Below, piece after piece: positions 18,437-27,725 of a stretch of DNA of 64,000 nt (its first letter is position 1; every line of letters starts with the position of its first letter). Location of the stretch: positions 744,001 to 808,000 of the forward strand of contig CAVZZP010000002.1 of assembly GCA_963779765.1 (NCBI GenBank). The letters are read 5' to 3'. The notes below the pieces were generated by a model. It did not search any database. It worked only from the letters and a program-made list of their open reading frames with translations, and had not been told where the DNA came from. A program made the position numbers and the translations under genes. Origin of the DNA: Silicimonas sp963779765 (GTDB taxonomy: Bacteria; Pseudomonadota; Alphaproteobacteria; Rhodobacterales; Rhodobacteraceae).

Positions 18437-18466
18437 CCCGGCGCTCTGACACGATGAGCCGCCGGG
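18437..18466 (+). other. hairpin in the ileS leader
   Basis: CCCGGCG (18437-18443) pairs with CGCCGGG (18460-18466). The stem extends inward by CTC/GAG across one bulged base and is followed by TTTC. It lies inside the predicted ileS leader and could act as a weak terminator or attenuator. No Ile codon run or T-box sequence was seen. Confidence 0.35.
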
Positions 18467-18533
18467 TTTCAGGCGTCGAGACTCTCCGCCACCCCTTCGC
18501 AAACCGCCCGAACACTTCCCGAGGACACGTCCG

Positions 18534-21526
18534 ATGTGTGCCGACACGCCCGACTACAAAGACACCCTGAACCTGCCCCAGACCGATTTCCCGATGCGCG
18601 CGGGGCTGCCCAACCGCGAGCCGGGCTGGCTGGAGCATTGGGAGAAGATCGGCGTCTACGACCGCCTGCGCGAAAAATCGGACCGCCCCTCTTTCGTCCT
18701 GCATGACGGCCCGCCTTACGCGAACGGCCACCTCCACATCGGGCACGCGCTGAACAAGACGATCAAGGACATGATCGTCCGCTCGCACCAGATGATGGGC
18801 TTCGACGCCCGCTACGTCCCCGGCTGGGACTGCCACGGCCTGCCCATCGAGTGGAAGATCGAGGAGGAGTACCGCGCGAAGGGCAAGGACAAGGACGACG
18901 TCCCCGTCATCGATTTCCGCCAGGAATGCCGCCGCTTCGCCGAAGGCTGGGTCGACATCCAGCGCGACGAGTTCAAGCGCCTGGGCATCACGGGCAACTG
19001 GGCCGATCCCTACCTGACGATGGACTTCCACGCCGAACGCGTGATCGCCGAGGAATTCATGAAATTCCTGATGAACGGCACGCTCTACCAGGGCTCGAAA
19101 CCCGTCATGTGGTCGCCCGTCGAACAGACAGCGCTCGCCGAGGCCGAGGTCGAGTACCACGACAAGGACAGCTTCACCGTCTGGGTCAAGTTCCGCGTCA
19201 CCGAGTTCGCGCTGCCCGACATCGCGCTGGCGGGCGAGGAAGACACGCCCGAGGCGCGCGAGGCGGTCATCAAGGCCGAGGCCGACGCCGCGCACGACTT
19301 CATGGGCGCCTACGTCGTCATCTGGACCACGACCCCCTGGACGATCCCGTCGAACAAGGCGGTCGTCTTCGGCAAGGACATCTCCTACGGCCTATACGAA
19401 GTCACCGGCGCCCCCGAAGAATGCTGGGCGCGCGATCGGGGACCGCTTCATCCTCGCCGACAAGCTCGCTGCCGACGTTATGGCGAAGGCGCGGCTCGAC
19501 GGCACCATGTACCGCCGCCTGCGCGACGTGACCCCGGCGCAGCTCGAAGGCATGACCCTGCATCATCCCTTCGCGGGAGCGGCAGGCGCCAACGCCGAAT
19601 GGGACGACGCGCGGGACTTCCGCGCCGCCGCCTTCGTCACCGACGAGGAAGGCACCGGCTTCGTCCACTGCGCCCCCTCCCACGGGATGGAGGAGTACGA
19701 GCTCTACCGCGACCTCGGAATGCTGGAGCAGGTCATCACCTACAACGTGATGGACGACGGCAGCTTCCGGCCCGATCTGCCCTTCTTCGGCGGCACGAAG
19801 ATACTGACCGACAAGGGCAAGGAAGGCGACGCCAACAAGGCCGTCATCGACAAGCTGATCGAGACGGGCGGCCTTCTGGCGCGCGGCCGCATCAAGCACA
19901 GCTACCCCCACTCCTGGCGCTCGAAGGCCCCGGTCATCTACCGCAACACGCCGCAATGGTTCGCCGCCATCGACCGCCCCATCGACGACGGCCAGGGCGA
20001 CTACGGCAGCACGATCCGCGAGCGCGCGCTGACCTCGATCGACACGCTGGTCAAGTTCACCCCCCAGTCCGGCCGCAACCGCCTGCATTCGATGATCGAG
20101 GCCCGCCCCGACTGGGTGCTGTCGCGCCAGCGCGCCTGGGGCGTGCCGCTGACCTGCTTCACGAAGACGGGCGCCCTGCCCACCGATCCCGACTACCTGC
20201 TCCGCAACGAAGCCGTGAACGCCCGCATCGCCGAGGCCTTCGAGGCCGAAGGGGCCGACTGCTGGTATGCCGAGGGCGCCAAGGAGCGCTTCCTCGCCAA
20301 CGACGCCAACCCCGAAGACTACACCCAGGTCTTCGACGTCCTCGACGTGTGGTTCGATAGCGGCTCCACCCACGCCTTCGTCCTCCGCGACCGCCCCGAC
20401 GGCACCGAGGACGGCATCGCCGACGTCTACATGGAAGGCACCGACCAGCATCGCGGCTGGTTCCATTCCTCGCTGCTCCAGGCCTGCGGCACCCTTGGCC
20501 GCGCGCCCTACCGCAACGTCGTCACCCACGGCTTCACGCTGGACGAGAAGGGCAACAAGATGTCCAAGTCGCTCGGCAACACCATCGTCCCCGACAAGGT
20601 GGTGAAGGAATACGGCGCCGACATCCTGCGCCTCTGGGTCGCCCAGACGGACTACACCGCCGACCAGCGCATCGGTCCCGAGATCCTGAAGGGCGTCGCG
20701 GACAGCTATCGCCGCCTGCGCAACACCATGCGCTTCCTCCTCGGCAACCTCGCCGGTTTCTCGGACGCCGAGCGCGTCGATCCGGCGCAGATGCCCGAAC
20801 TGGAACGCTGGGTCCTGCACCGGATGGCCGAACTCGATGACGCGTGTCCGCGCCGGCTACAAGGCCTACGACTTCCAGGGCGTGTTCCGCGCCGTCTTCG
20901 ACTTCGCGACCGTCGACCTGTCGTCCTTCTACTTCGACGTCCGCAAGGACGCGCTCTATTGCGACGCCGACAACTCGCTCCGCCGCCGCTCGGCCCGCAC
21001 GGTCCTGGACCTCCTGTTCCACCGCCTCACCACCTGGCTCGCCCCCGTCCTCGTCTTCACGATGGAGGACGTCTGGCTCGACCGCTTCCCGGGCGAGGAG
21101 TCTTCGGTCCACCTCCAGGACATGCCCGAGACGCCCGCAGACTGGCGCGACGAGGCGCTGGCGCAGAAGTGGCAAGGCATCCGCCGCGCCCGCCGCGTCG
21201 TCACCGCAGCGCTCGAGATCCAGCGGCAGGACAAGGTCATCGGCGCGTCCCTCGAGGCGGCCCCCGTGGTCCACGTCGAGGACGAGACCCTTCTCGCCGC
21301 GCTCAAGACCGTCGCCTTCGACGACCTCTGCATCACCTCGGATCTCACGCTCACCGCAGACCCCGCACCCGCCGAGGCGTTCCGACTGCCCGACGCCCCC
21401 GGCATCGGCGTGGTGTTCGAAATGGCCGACGGAGAGAAGTGCCAGCGCTGCTGGAAGATCCTCCCCGACGTCGGCACCCACACACACCCCGGCGTCTGCG
21501 CCCGCTGCGACGAGGCGCTGGACTGA
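18534..21526 (+). CDS. ileS: isoleucyl-tRNA synthetase IleS (two frameshifts)
   Basis: Class Ia aminoacyl-tRNA synthetase that charges tRNA-Ile; essential. Reconstructed length is 996 residues. HIGH motif appears as HLHIGHALNK near residue 67, the editing domain has TTTPWTIPSNKA, DEEGTGFVHCAPSHG and the zinc- and tRNA-binding end carries CQRCWKILPDV with ARCDEALD at the C-terminus. The KMSKS loop is NKMSKSLGNT near residue 675. Two extra bases break the frame, one within 19431-19441 (before GDRFILADKL) and one within 20838-20843 (before RVRAGYKAYDFQG); removing both leaves exactly 997 codons including the stop. The upstream region has a good promoter and a leader hairpin. Confidence 0.96.
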
Positions 21527-21642
21527 CCCCAGGCTTGCAGCCGGGAAATCCGCGACAGACCCGCGGAAAAGCATGATAGGTTAACCTTTGCCCGGAGCCA
21601 GCGCGTCATGCGCCCGGCCTCTCGGGCGAGGGAGGAACTCAC

Positions 21643-21975
21643 ATGCCGTTCTACATGTTCACGGGGCGCTACACGACGGCGTCCATCAAGTCACTCGTTG
21701 CGGCACCCGACGACCGCGAGGCAGCCGCGCGGAAATTGATCGAGTCTCTTGGCGGAAAGCTCCACAACCTGTTCTTCTGCTTCGGCCAGGACGACATCAT
21801 CGCCCTGATCGAGGCCCCGGACGACGAGACGATGGCGGCCGGCGCCCTCATCATCGGCGCCTCGGGCGTCATGTCCGGCGGTTCGACGACCAAGCTCATG
21901 ACCTCGAAAGAAGCGATGAAGGCCATGAAGAAGGCCGGCAAGGCAAGCGCCGCCTACAAGCCGGTCGGAGCCTGA
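21643..21975 (+). CDS. GYD domain protein
   Basis: A 110-residue single-domain protein of the GYD family (ferredoxin-like alpha-beta fold, related to stress-response dimeric barrels). The N-terminus MPFYMFTGRYT and the block FGQDDIIALIEAPDDETMAA fit the family. The C-terminal Lys-rich segment AMKAMKKAGKAS is unusual but short. No catalytic residues can be assigned and the function is not known. GGAGGAAC precedes the ATG. It stands alone 116 bases after ileS. Confidence 0.82.
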   Translation: MPFYMFTGRYTTASIKSLVAAPDDREAAARKLIESLGGKLHNLFFCFGQDDIIALIEAPDDETMAAGALIIGASGVMSGGSTTKLMTSKEAMKAMKKAGKASAAYKPVGA

Positions 21976-22054
21976 CCGCGACGGAGGGACGGTATGGCTC
22001 CGCCCCTCCGCCGTTCCGTGCTAGTCGTGGTGTGATCGTTCGAGGACCGCACCC

Positions 22055-22423
22055 ATGACCTACAAACCCGAAGGTTACACCGACGTCGCGCCCTACCTCC
22101 TTGTCCCGGATGCCGAGGCGCTTCTCTCCTTCGCCGAGCGCGTCTTCGACGCCGAACGCCTGCGCGTCATGCCACGCGAAGGCGGCGGCATCATGCACGC
22201 CGAATGCCGCATCGGCGACACCGTCCTGATGATGGGCGAGGCCGAGGGGCCGCCCGCCATGCTGCACCTCTACCTCCCCGACCCCGACGCCACCTTCGCC
22301 CGCGCGCTCGACGCAGGCGCCGAAGAGCTTCAGCCCGTCATGGAGAAAGGCGACGGCGACCGCCGGGGCGGCTTCCGCTCTCCCGACGGCACGCAGTGGT
22401 TCGTCGCCCGGCAGGTCGGCTGA
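22055..22423 (+). CDS. VOC family protein (glyoxalase/PhnB-like)
   Basis: A 122-residue vicinal-oxygen-chelate fold protein resembling the PhnB/YaeR-type group: YLLVPDAEALLSFAERVFDAE at the first beta-alpha unit, a GGGIMHAECRIGDTVLMMGE block, HLYLPDPDATFARALDAGAE in the second repeat, and FRSPDGTQWFVA at the end. Metal-ligand positions (HAE and a C-terminal acidic residue) are partly present. Such proteins range from glyoxalases to resistance proteins, and the substrate is open. Confidence 0.85.
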   Translation: MTYKPEGYTDVAPYLLVPDAEALLSFAERVFDAERLRVMPREGGGIMHAECRIGDTVLMMGEAEGPPAMLHLYLPDPDATFARALDAGAEELQPVMEKGDGDRRGGFRSPDGTQWFVARQVG

Positions 22424-22427
22424 AGCC

Positions 22428-22838
22428 TCACCCCGGCGGCATCCCCGGAAATAGCGTCAGACCCTCGTCCATCCGGTCCCACGGCATGGCCGCCGAGGCA
22501 TAGGTGACGAAGGCCGGAGCGAAAGCTCTCGGATCGTCCAGGCTCGCCGCATGGATCGCCCTCAGGTCGGGCATCGCGGGTGCCGTGACGAAGACCGGCG
22601 TCCCGCAGGTCCCGCAGAAATTCTGGTCCTTCTCCTGCCCGCTGTCCGCGGTCTCGCGGAACGTCCTCGGCGTCCCCGTCACGGTCACCCCGCCCATGTA
22701 GGCGAGGTAGGAGCCATGCCCCGTCCCGGTCCGCTTCCGGCACTGGGCGCACTGGCAGTGCAACTGCGCCACGGGCTCGCCCCTCGCCTCGTACCTGATC
22801 TCGCCGCAAGCGCAGCCGCCGGTTCTGTGGTCGGTCAT
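22428..22838 (-). CDS. GFA family zinc-binding protein
   Basis: A 136-residue protein of the GFA (glutathione-dependent formaldehyde-activating enzyme-like) family. The expected zinc-site cysteines are present: CACGEIRY near the N-terminus, CQCAQCRK at about residue 30, and CGTCGTPVF near residue 75. Most such proteins in Proteobacteria have no proven activity. It converges with the VOC gene (5 bases apart) and lies downstream of the ArsR-SRPBCC pair on the same strand, so it may be the third gene of that operon. Confidence 0.87.
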   Translation of the reverse strand: MTDHRTGGCACGEIRYEARGEPVAQLHCQCAQCRKRTGTGHGSYLAYMGGVTVTGTPRTFRETADSGQEKDQNFCGTCGTPVFVTAPAMPDLRAIHAASLDDPRAFAPAFVTYASAAMPWDRMDEGLTLFPGMPPG

Positions 22839-22848
22839 ACCACCCTCC

Positions 22849-23313
22849 TCACGCCGCCGTAGGCTTGGCGAAGACGTCGATCGCCTCGCCGCTCTCGAGG
22901 TAGGATTTCATCGAAGACAGCACGATCGGCCAGCCCTTCGAGATGCCGTTGAACATGCCGCCACCCGCCTCCAGACGGTCGTGCGTCACGGTCAGCCGCA
23001 CCATGCCGTCGTAGGGCTCGATGTCGAAGGCGACGCGGCTCGTCTTCTCCGCTTCGCCCTCTTGCGAGGCATTGGCCCAGCTCATCACCAGCCGCTTCGG
23101 CGCATCGATCTCCAGAACCTCGCCCACCAGCTCGACGGTGCGCGCGTCGTTCGCGCGGACGTGCTCCCACCGCGCGCCCGGCGACCAGTCCGAGACGTTC
23201 TCGTGCCCCCAGTACAGCCGCGCCACGGCAGGATTGACGATGGCGTCGAACACCTTCTCGGGCGTCGCGCGGATATAGGTGACGTAGACGAATTCGGTCT
23301 GTGCGGCGGTCAT
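22849..23313 (-). CDS. SRPBCC (AHSA1-like) domain protein
   Basis: A 154-residue START/Bet v 1-fold protein of the activator-of-Hsp90 homology (AHSA1) group: the opening VYVTYIRATPEKVFDAI, the SPGARWEHV strand and a C-terminal helix GISKGWPIVLSSMKSYLESGE. The fold binds hydrophobic ligands in a deep cavity. The start overlaps the stop of the ArsR regulator gene as ATGA, so the two are translationally coupled. Such ArsR-SRPBCC pairs are common, and the regulator controls its own operon. Confidence 0.88.
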   Translation of the reverse strand: MTAAQTEFVYVTYIRATPEKVFDAIVNPAVARLYWGHENVSDWSPGARWEHVRANDARTVELVGEVLEIDAPKRLVMSWANASQEGEAEKTSRVAFDIEPYDGMVRLTVTHDRLEAGGGMFNGISKGWPIVLSSMKSYLESGEAIDVFAKPTAA

Positions 23314-23639
23314 GTGCCGTCCTCCTCCAGATGCTGTTTCAGGGCGTGCAGCAGGCTCAGCCGCTGCACCTCGAACTTGCGGACCCAGCGCTCATAGACC
23401 TCGTGCAGAGGCACCGGGTTGATGAAGTGCAGCTTCTCACGGCCGCGCCGGACGGTGGTGACAAGGCCGGCCTCCTCGAGAAGGCCCAGATGCTGGGTGA
23501 CGGACTGGCGGGCCATGTCGAGGTGCCCGCAAAGCTCGCCCAGCGTCTGCCCGTTCTTCTCGCAGAGCAGGTCCAGCAGCTTTCGCCGCGTCGGATCGCC
23601 CAGCGCCTTGAAGACCTTGTCGTCGTCCATCGGCTCCAT
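23310..23639 (-). CDS. ArsR-family transcriptional regulator
   Basis: A 109-residue winged-helix repressor: FKALGDPTRRKLLDLL at the first helix, DMARQSVTQHLGLLEEAGLV as the recognition helix-turn-helix and VRRGREKLHFINPVPLHE as the wing. No metal-binding cysteine pair of the ArsR/SmtB type is seen (a lone Cys lies in LCEKNG and another in ELCGHL), so a small organic ligand or unliganded control is more likely. ATG 23639 or 23630 could both start. A perfect inverted repeat lies 19 bases upstream. It is in one operon with the SRPBCC gene. Confidence 0.92.
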   Translation of the reverse strand: MEPMDDDKVFKALGDPTRRKLLDLLCEKNGQTLGELCGHLDMARQSVTQHLGLLEEAGLVTTVRRGREKLHFINPVPLHEVYERWVRKFEVQRLSLLHALKQHLEEDGT

Positions 23640-23657
23640 CGTTTCTGAGGTCTCAAT

Positions 23658-23677
23658 ATGCAGGTATTTACCTGCAT
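23658..23677 (-). promoter_or_regulatory. perfect inverted repeat, predicted operator of the ArsR-SRPBCC operon
   Basis: ATGCAGGTATTTACCTGCAT is a perfect palindrome of 9-base arms with a 2-base centre, placed 19 bases upstream of the ArsR start. Position and symmetry fit self-repression by the dimeric regulator. Arms of this kind containing AGGTA/TACCT have been seen at other ArsR-type operators, so the call is well supported by context. Confidence 0.7.
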
Positions 23678-23706
23678 GTCAAGCAACGGGGTTCGGCCCC
23701 TTCCGC

Positions 23707-23749
23707 ACCGACGCAATACCGACGTGATACCGACGCGATACCGATACCG
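23707..23749 (+). repeat. short tandem repeat of ATACCGACG units
   Basis: ATACCGACGTG (23716-23726) is followed directly by ATACCGACGCG (23727-23737), then ATACCG twice. It lies between the ArsR operator and ogt. No protein is encoded across it, and its role is unknown; slippage is the simplest origin. Confidence 0.6.
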
Positions 23750-23856
23750 CCCTGCCGCTCATTTCCCAGCAAAACAAGCCTCCCCGCCGCCCCTGGCCAC
23801 GCACCGTCCGAAGCACCGACCGTTGCGTCCAGAACCGTCTCGCGGCATCATCCGCC

Positions 23857-24315
23857 ATGCCCTCGCGCACCACAGACAGCCCCTTCGGACCCCTCACCAT
23901 CGTCGAGGAGGACGGCGCCGTCACCGCCCTCTCCTGGGGCGACGGCGCCGGCGGCTCCGATGACACGCCACTTCTACGCGAGGCCGAAGGCCAGCTCGCC
24001 GCCTACTTCGCCCGCGACCTGACCGCCTTCGACCTGCCCCTCGCGCCAAGGGCCGCGCCGACCCAAGCCCGTTTCCTCGACGCCCTCCGCGCCATCCCCT
24101 ACGGCGAGACCCGCACCTACGGCGACCTCGCCCGCATTCTCGAGATCAGCCCGCAGGCCGCCGGACAGGCCTGTGGAGCCAACCCCATCCCCATCCTGAT
24201 CCCCTGCCACCGCGTGCTAGGCACAGGAAATCTCGGAGGTTTCTCCGCCCCGGGCGGAATCGAGACCAAGGTCGCTCTCCTCCGGCTCGAAGGCGCCGCT
24301 TCCCTCCTGATCTGA
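23857..24315 (+). CDS. ogt: methylated-DNA-protein cysteine methyltransferase
   Basis: A 152-residue O6-alkylguanine-DNA alkyltransferase that moves the alkyl group from damaged guanine to its own cysteine. The acceptor Cys is in IPCHRVLG near residue 117, and the HTH-like block FLDALRAIPYGETRTYGDLAR precedes it. GGFSAPGGIETKVALLRLEG closes the fold. It lacks a long N-terminal Ada domain, so is Ogt-like. One difference is QACGANPIPILIPCHRV, where most relatives have xAxxANPxxxxxPCHR; it fits well. It is a single gene. Confidence 0.92.
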   Translation: MPSRTTDSPFGPLTIVEEDGAVTALSWGDGAGGSDDTPLLREAEGQLAAYFARDLTAFDLPLAPRAAPTQARFLDALRAIPYGETRTYGDLARILEISPQAAGQACGANPIPILIPCHRVLGTGNLGGFSAPGGIETKVALLRLEGAASLLI

Positions 24316-24357
24316 ACTTGATAAGGTTCCCGACGAGGATGGGTCGGGGAGGACACC

Positions 24358-25906
24358 ATGATTTTCGAAAGCCGCTATCCGCGCATCGCGCCAAGCGACA
24401 TGACCGTGACCGACCGCGTGTTCCAGGGCCTCGAGTCGCGTCCCGACGAGACGGTCATCGTCTGCGGCGTCACAGGGCGCAGCCTGACCGCCTCCGCCCT
24501 CATGGACCGCATCCGACGCTTCGCCGGCGGGCTGGAAGAGAACGGTTTCGCACGCGAAACCGTCGCCATCATGTCGACCAACCACCCCGATTATCCCGTC
24601 GTCTTCCACGGCACCGCCTTCGCCGGCGGCACAGTCACCACGGCGAACCCGACCTACACGGCGCGCGAACTGAACTACCAACTCGCCGACAGCGGTGCTT
24701 CGCTCTTCGTCGTCCACCCCGACTTCCTCGCCACCGCGCAGGAGGCCGCCAAGGGCACCGGCGTCCGTCGGATCGTCACTCTGGGCGAGGCCGAAGCCGA
24801 GGGCGCGACGCCGATCGACGCCTTCCTCGGCGCACCGCGCGCCGCACAGGCCGAGGTCGATCTCGACACCCACGTCGTCGCCCTGCCCTATTCCTCGGGC
24901 ACCACTGGCCTGCCCAAGGGCGTGATGCTGTCCCACCGCAACATCGCCACCAACGTCGACCAGTCGCTCGGCTGCCTGTCGATCCAGCCCAGCGAATGGA
25001 CGGTAGCCTTCCTGCCGTTCTTCCACATCTACGGCCAGACGCTTTTAATGAACGTCTACCTCGCAAGGGGCGCCAACATCGTCACCCTGCCGCGGTTCGA
25101 CCTGAAGCGCTTCCTCGAACTCGTGCAGGAATACAGGACACCTCGCATCTGGGGCGTGCCGCCGGTGGCCATAGCGCTCGCCAAGCACCCGATGGTCGAC
25201 GAGTACGACCTGTCGTCAGTGAAGTGGGTCTTCTCCGCCGCAGCCCCTGCAGACGAGACGCTGATGAACGCCGTGCGTGACAGGATCGGCGCGCAGGGTG
25301 TGCAGGCCTACGGCATGACCGAACTGTCTCCGATCTCTCACGTCGCCCCCGTCGAGGGCGCCAAGCCCGGTGCGGCCGGCGTCGCCGCACCCTCGACAGA
25401 CTGCCGCATCGTCGATCCCGAGACCGCAGCAGGACCGGGGTCCGAACGAGGAAGGCGAGCTCTGGATCCGCGGGCCGCAGGTGATGAAGGGCTATCACAA
25501 CAACCCCAAGGCCACCGCCGAGACGATCACCGGGGACGGCTGGCTTCGCACCGGCGATCTGGGGCTGATCGACGACGACGGCGAGTTGTGGATCCGCGAC
25601 CGCCTCAAGGAACTGATCAAGTACAAGGGCTTTCAGGTCGCCCCCGCCGAGGTGGAGGCTGCCCTTCTCGAACTGCCGGACGTGGCGGACTGCGCAGTGC
25701 TCGGAAAACGCGACGACGAGGCAGGCGAAGTGCCGGTGGCCTTCGTCGTCCGCGCACCGGGGTCGGAGGCGACGGCGGACGATATCCGCGCAGCGCTCGA
25801 CGGACGTCTCGTATCCTACAAGATTCCTGCCGAGGTCACCTTCATCGACGCGATCCCCAAGACCGCCTCGGGCAAGATCCTGCGCCGCCAGTTGCGCGAC
25901 CGCTAG
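24358..25906 (+). CDS. acyl-CoA ligase of the 4-coumarate-CoA ligase type (frameshift)
   Basis: An ANL-superfamily enzyme that forms acyl-adenylate and then the CoA thioester. Reconstructed length is 515 residues. The phosphate-binding loop is YSSGTTGLPKGVML near residue 180, and later motifs are FLPFFHIYGQT, YGMTELSP (adenine site), RTGDLG, YKGFQVAPAEVE (hinge) and PKTASGKILRR with the catalytic lysine. An extra A near 25431 shifts the frame so that the printed frame reads on for more than 1.8 kb as a spurious product; removing it restores DRGPNEEGELWIRGPQVM. The plant 4CL-like pattern suggests an aromatic or medium-chain acid, but the substrate is not determined. The stop overlaps the opposite gene's stop in CTAG. 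Confidence 0.9.
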
Positions 25907-26313
25907 AGAGGCACCTGCGTCGTCAGCGTCGGATCCGCGCCTTGCGCCTGCGGGAGGCCGTCGGCGACCTCGTAATAGTCGCCCTTGTCCACGCAGAAGA
26001 TGTGACCCGCCAGCGTCAGACCCGTCGGCCCGTCGAGCGTGCCGGCCATGATCGACAGGTTGGCTCCTCCCCCGTCCCAAAACAGGTTCGATCCACAGAC
26101 CGGGCAGAACCCGCGCCGCGCCGTCTCGGACGACTGGAACCACGCGACGTCTCCGATCACCTCCACAGCCCCGCGCGGGGCCGAAGTGGCGGCGACGTGA
26201 AAGCCGCTCGTCTTGCGGCACTGTGTGCAATGGCAGGCGACCACCGGGCGCATCAGTCCCGTGATCCGAAACGTAACGGCTCCGCAAAGGCAGGAGCCGG
26301 TCTGACCCGTCAC
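25903..26313 (-). CDS. GFA family zinc-binding protein (GTG start)
   Basis: A 136-residue second GFA-family protein, with cysteines in SCLCGAV, CHCTQCRKTSG and CPVCGSNLF for the zinc site. It begins with GTG 26313, which overlaps the stop of aroA as GTGA. As printed, the frameshifted aroA frame runs straight into this gene and imitates a fusion; correcting the frame separates them. Its stop TAG and the acyl-CoA ligase stop TAG share the palindrome CTAG. It has about the same size as the GFA protein at 22428-22838, but the sequences are not close. Confidence 0.85.
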   Translation of the reverse strand: MTGQTGSCLCGAVTFRITGLMRPVVACHCTQCRKTSGFHVAATSAPRGAVEVIGDVAWFQSSETARRGFCPVCGSNLFWDGGGANLSIMAGTLDGPTGLTLAGHIFCVDKGDYYEVADGLPQAQGADPTLTTQVPL

Positions 26314-27666
26314 GCCGGAACGCCCTCGGCCAGATCGGCGCCGAGGCCCGTCATCAACGTCTTCGAAGATCGGGAAAGACGTCGCGATGGGGCTAGCGTC
26401 GTCCACCGTGACGGGCTTCGCCGACGCCATCCCGAGGCAAACGAACGACATGGCGATGCGGTGATCCAGCCGCGCCGCAACGGTCGCTCCACCCGGCACG
26501 CCACCCGGCCCACGGCCCTCCACCGTCCACCAGTCGTCACCCTCGTCGACCGACACCCCGTTCGCGCGAAGGCCCTTGGCCATCGCGTCGATCCGGTCGC
26601 TTTCCTTGACGCGCAGCTCTTTCACGCCGCGCATCTCGGTCCGACCCCGCGCATTCGCCGCGACGACCGACAGGATCGGGTATTCGTCGATCATCGACGC
26701 CGCCCGGTCCTCGGGCACCGCGATACCTTGCATATCCGGCGAAAAGCGAGCGCGGATGTCGGCCACGGGTTCGCCGCCCTCTTCGCGCAGGTTCTCGTAG
26801 GTCAGGTCCGCGCCCATGTCGCGCAGGGTTTCGAACAGGCCGGCGCGCGTCGGATTGAGGCCGATGTTCGGCACCAGAACGTCCGAACCCTCGACGATCA
26901 GCGCCGCACAGACCGGGAAAGCCGCCGACGACGGGTCGCGCGGTACGTCGATCGACTGGGGCCGAAGCTCGGGCTGACCCTTCAGAGTGATGACGCGTCC
27001 CTCCGACGTCACCTCGACCGACACCTCGGCGCCAAAGCCGCGCAACATCCGCTCGGTATGGTCGCGCGTCGCCTCGCCCTCGATGACGACCGTCTCGCCG
27101 GGCGCGTTGAGGCCTGCGAGCAAGACCGCCGACTTCACCTGCGCCGAGGCCATCGGCAACGTATAGCGCACCGGAACCGGATCACTCGCACCCACCAGCG
27201 TCATCGGCAGTTTGCCACCGCGCCGCCCGTAGGAGGCCGTGCCGAACAGCGCCAGCGGGTCGGTCACTCGCCCCATGGGCCGCGAGCGCAAAGAGGCGTC
27301 GCCGGTGAAGGTCGCCGTGATCGGTGTCGTGGCCATCGCACCCATGATGAGCCGGACGCCCGTGCCCGCATTGCCGCAGTCGATGACGTCCGAAGGTTCG
27401 GCGAAGCCACCCGTGCCGACGCCGTGGATCGACCATTCGCCGTCCGGACTGCGCGTCACCTCGGCTCCGAAGGCCCGCATCGCGGCTGCGGTGGCAAGCA
27501 CGTCCTCGCCCTCCAGAAGCCCGCGCACCTTTGTCTCGCCGACGGACAGCGCGCCCAGGATCAGCGAGCGGTGACTGATCGACTTGTCGCCCGGCACCTT
27601 CGCCTCGCCCTTCAGCGGCGGCGATCTGCGCGCGGTCAGCGGCCTTGGCTGTCCATGTCCCGACAT
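26310..27666 (-). CDS. aroA: 3-phosphoshikimate 1-carboxyvinyltransferase (EPSP synthase), frameshift near 3' end
   Basis: Sixth step of the shikimate pathway: shikimate 3-phosphate plus phosphoenolpyruvate gives EPSP. Reconstructed at 451 residues, class II type. Motifs: GDKSISHRSLIL, CGNAGTGVRLIMG, LRSRPMGRVTDPL, RDPSSAAFP, LRVKESDRI and DHRIAMSF. In the substrate loop the sequence is GNAGT rather than GNAAT, so the Gly-to-Ala change that gives the CP4-type enzyme its glyphosate insensitivity is not present. One extra G at 26358 breaks the last 17 codons; without it the protein ends MTGLGADLAEGVPA. It precedes the GFA gene in the same transcript, with no obvious functional tie. Confidence 0.95.
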
Positions 27667-27725
27667 GGGCGTCTCCCCTCGTTGCGCCGTCCTGTTAGCG
27701 CAGGCGATGCGGAGCGTCCATCGGG

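Noticed and set aside
25903..27666. AroA-GFA fusion protein
   Set aside because: The fusion arises from an extra G at 26358. Without it aroA stops at 26310 and the GFA gene begins at GTG 26313.
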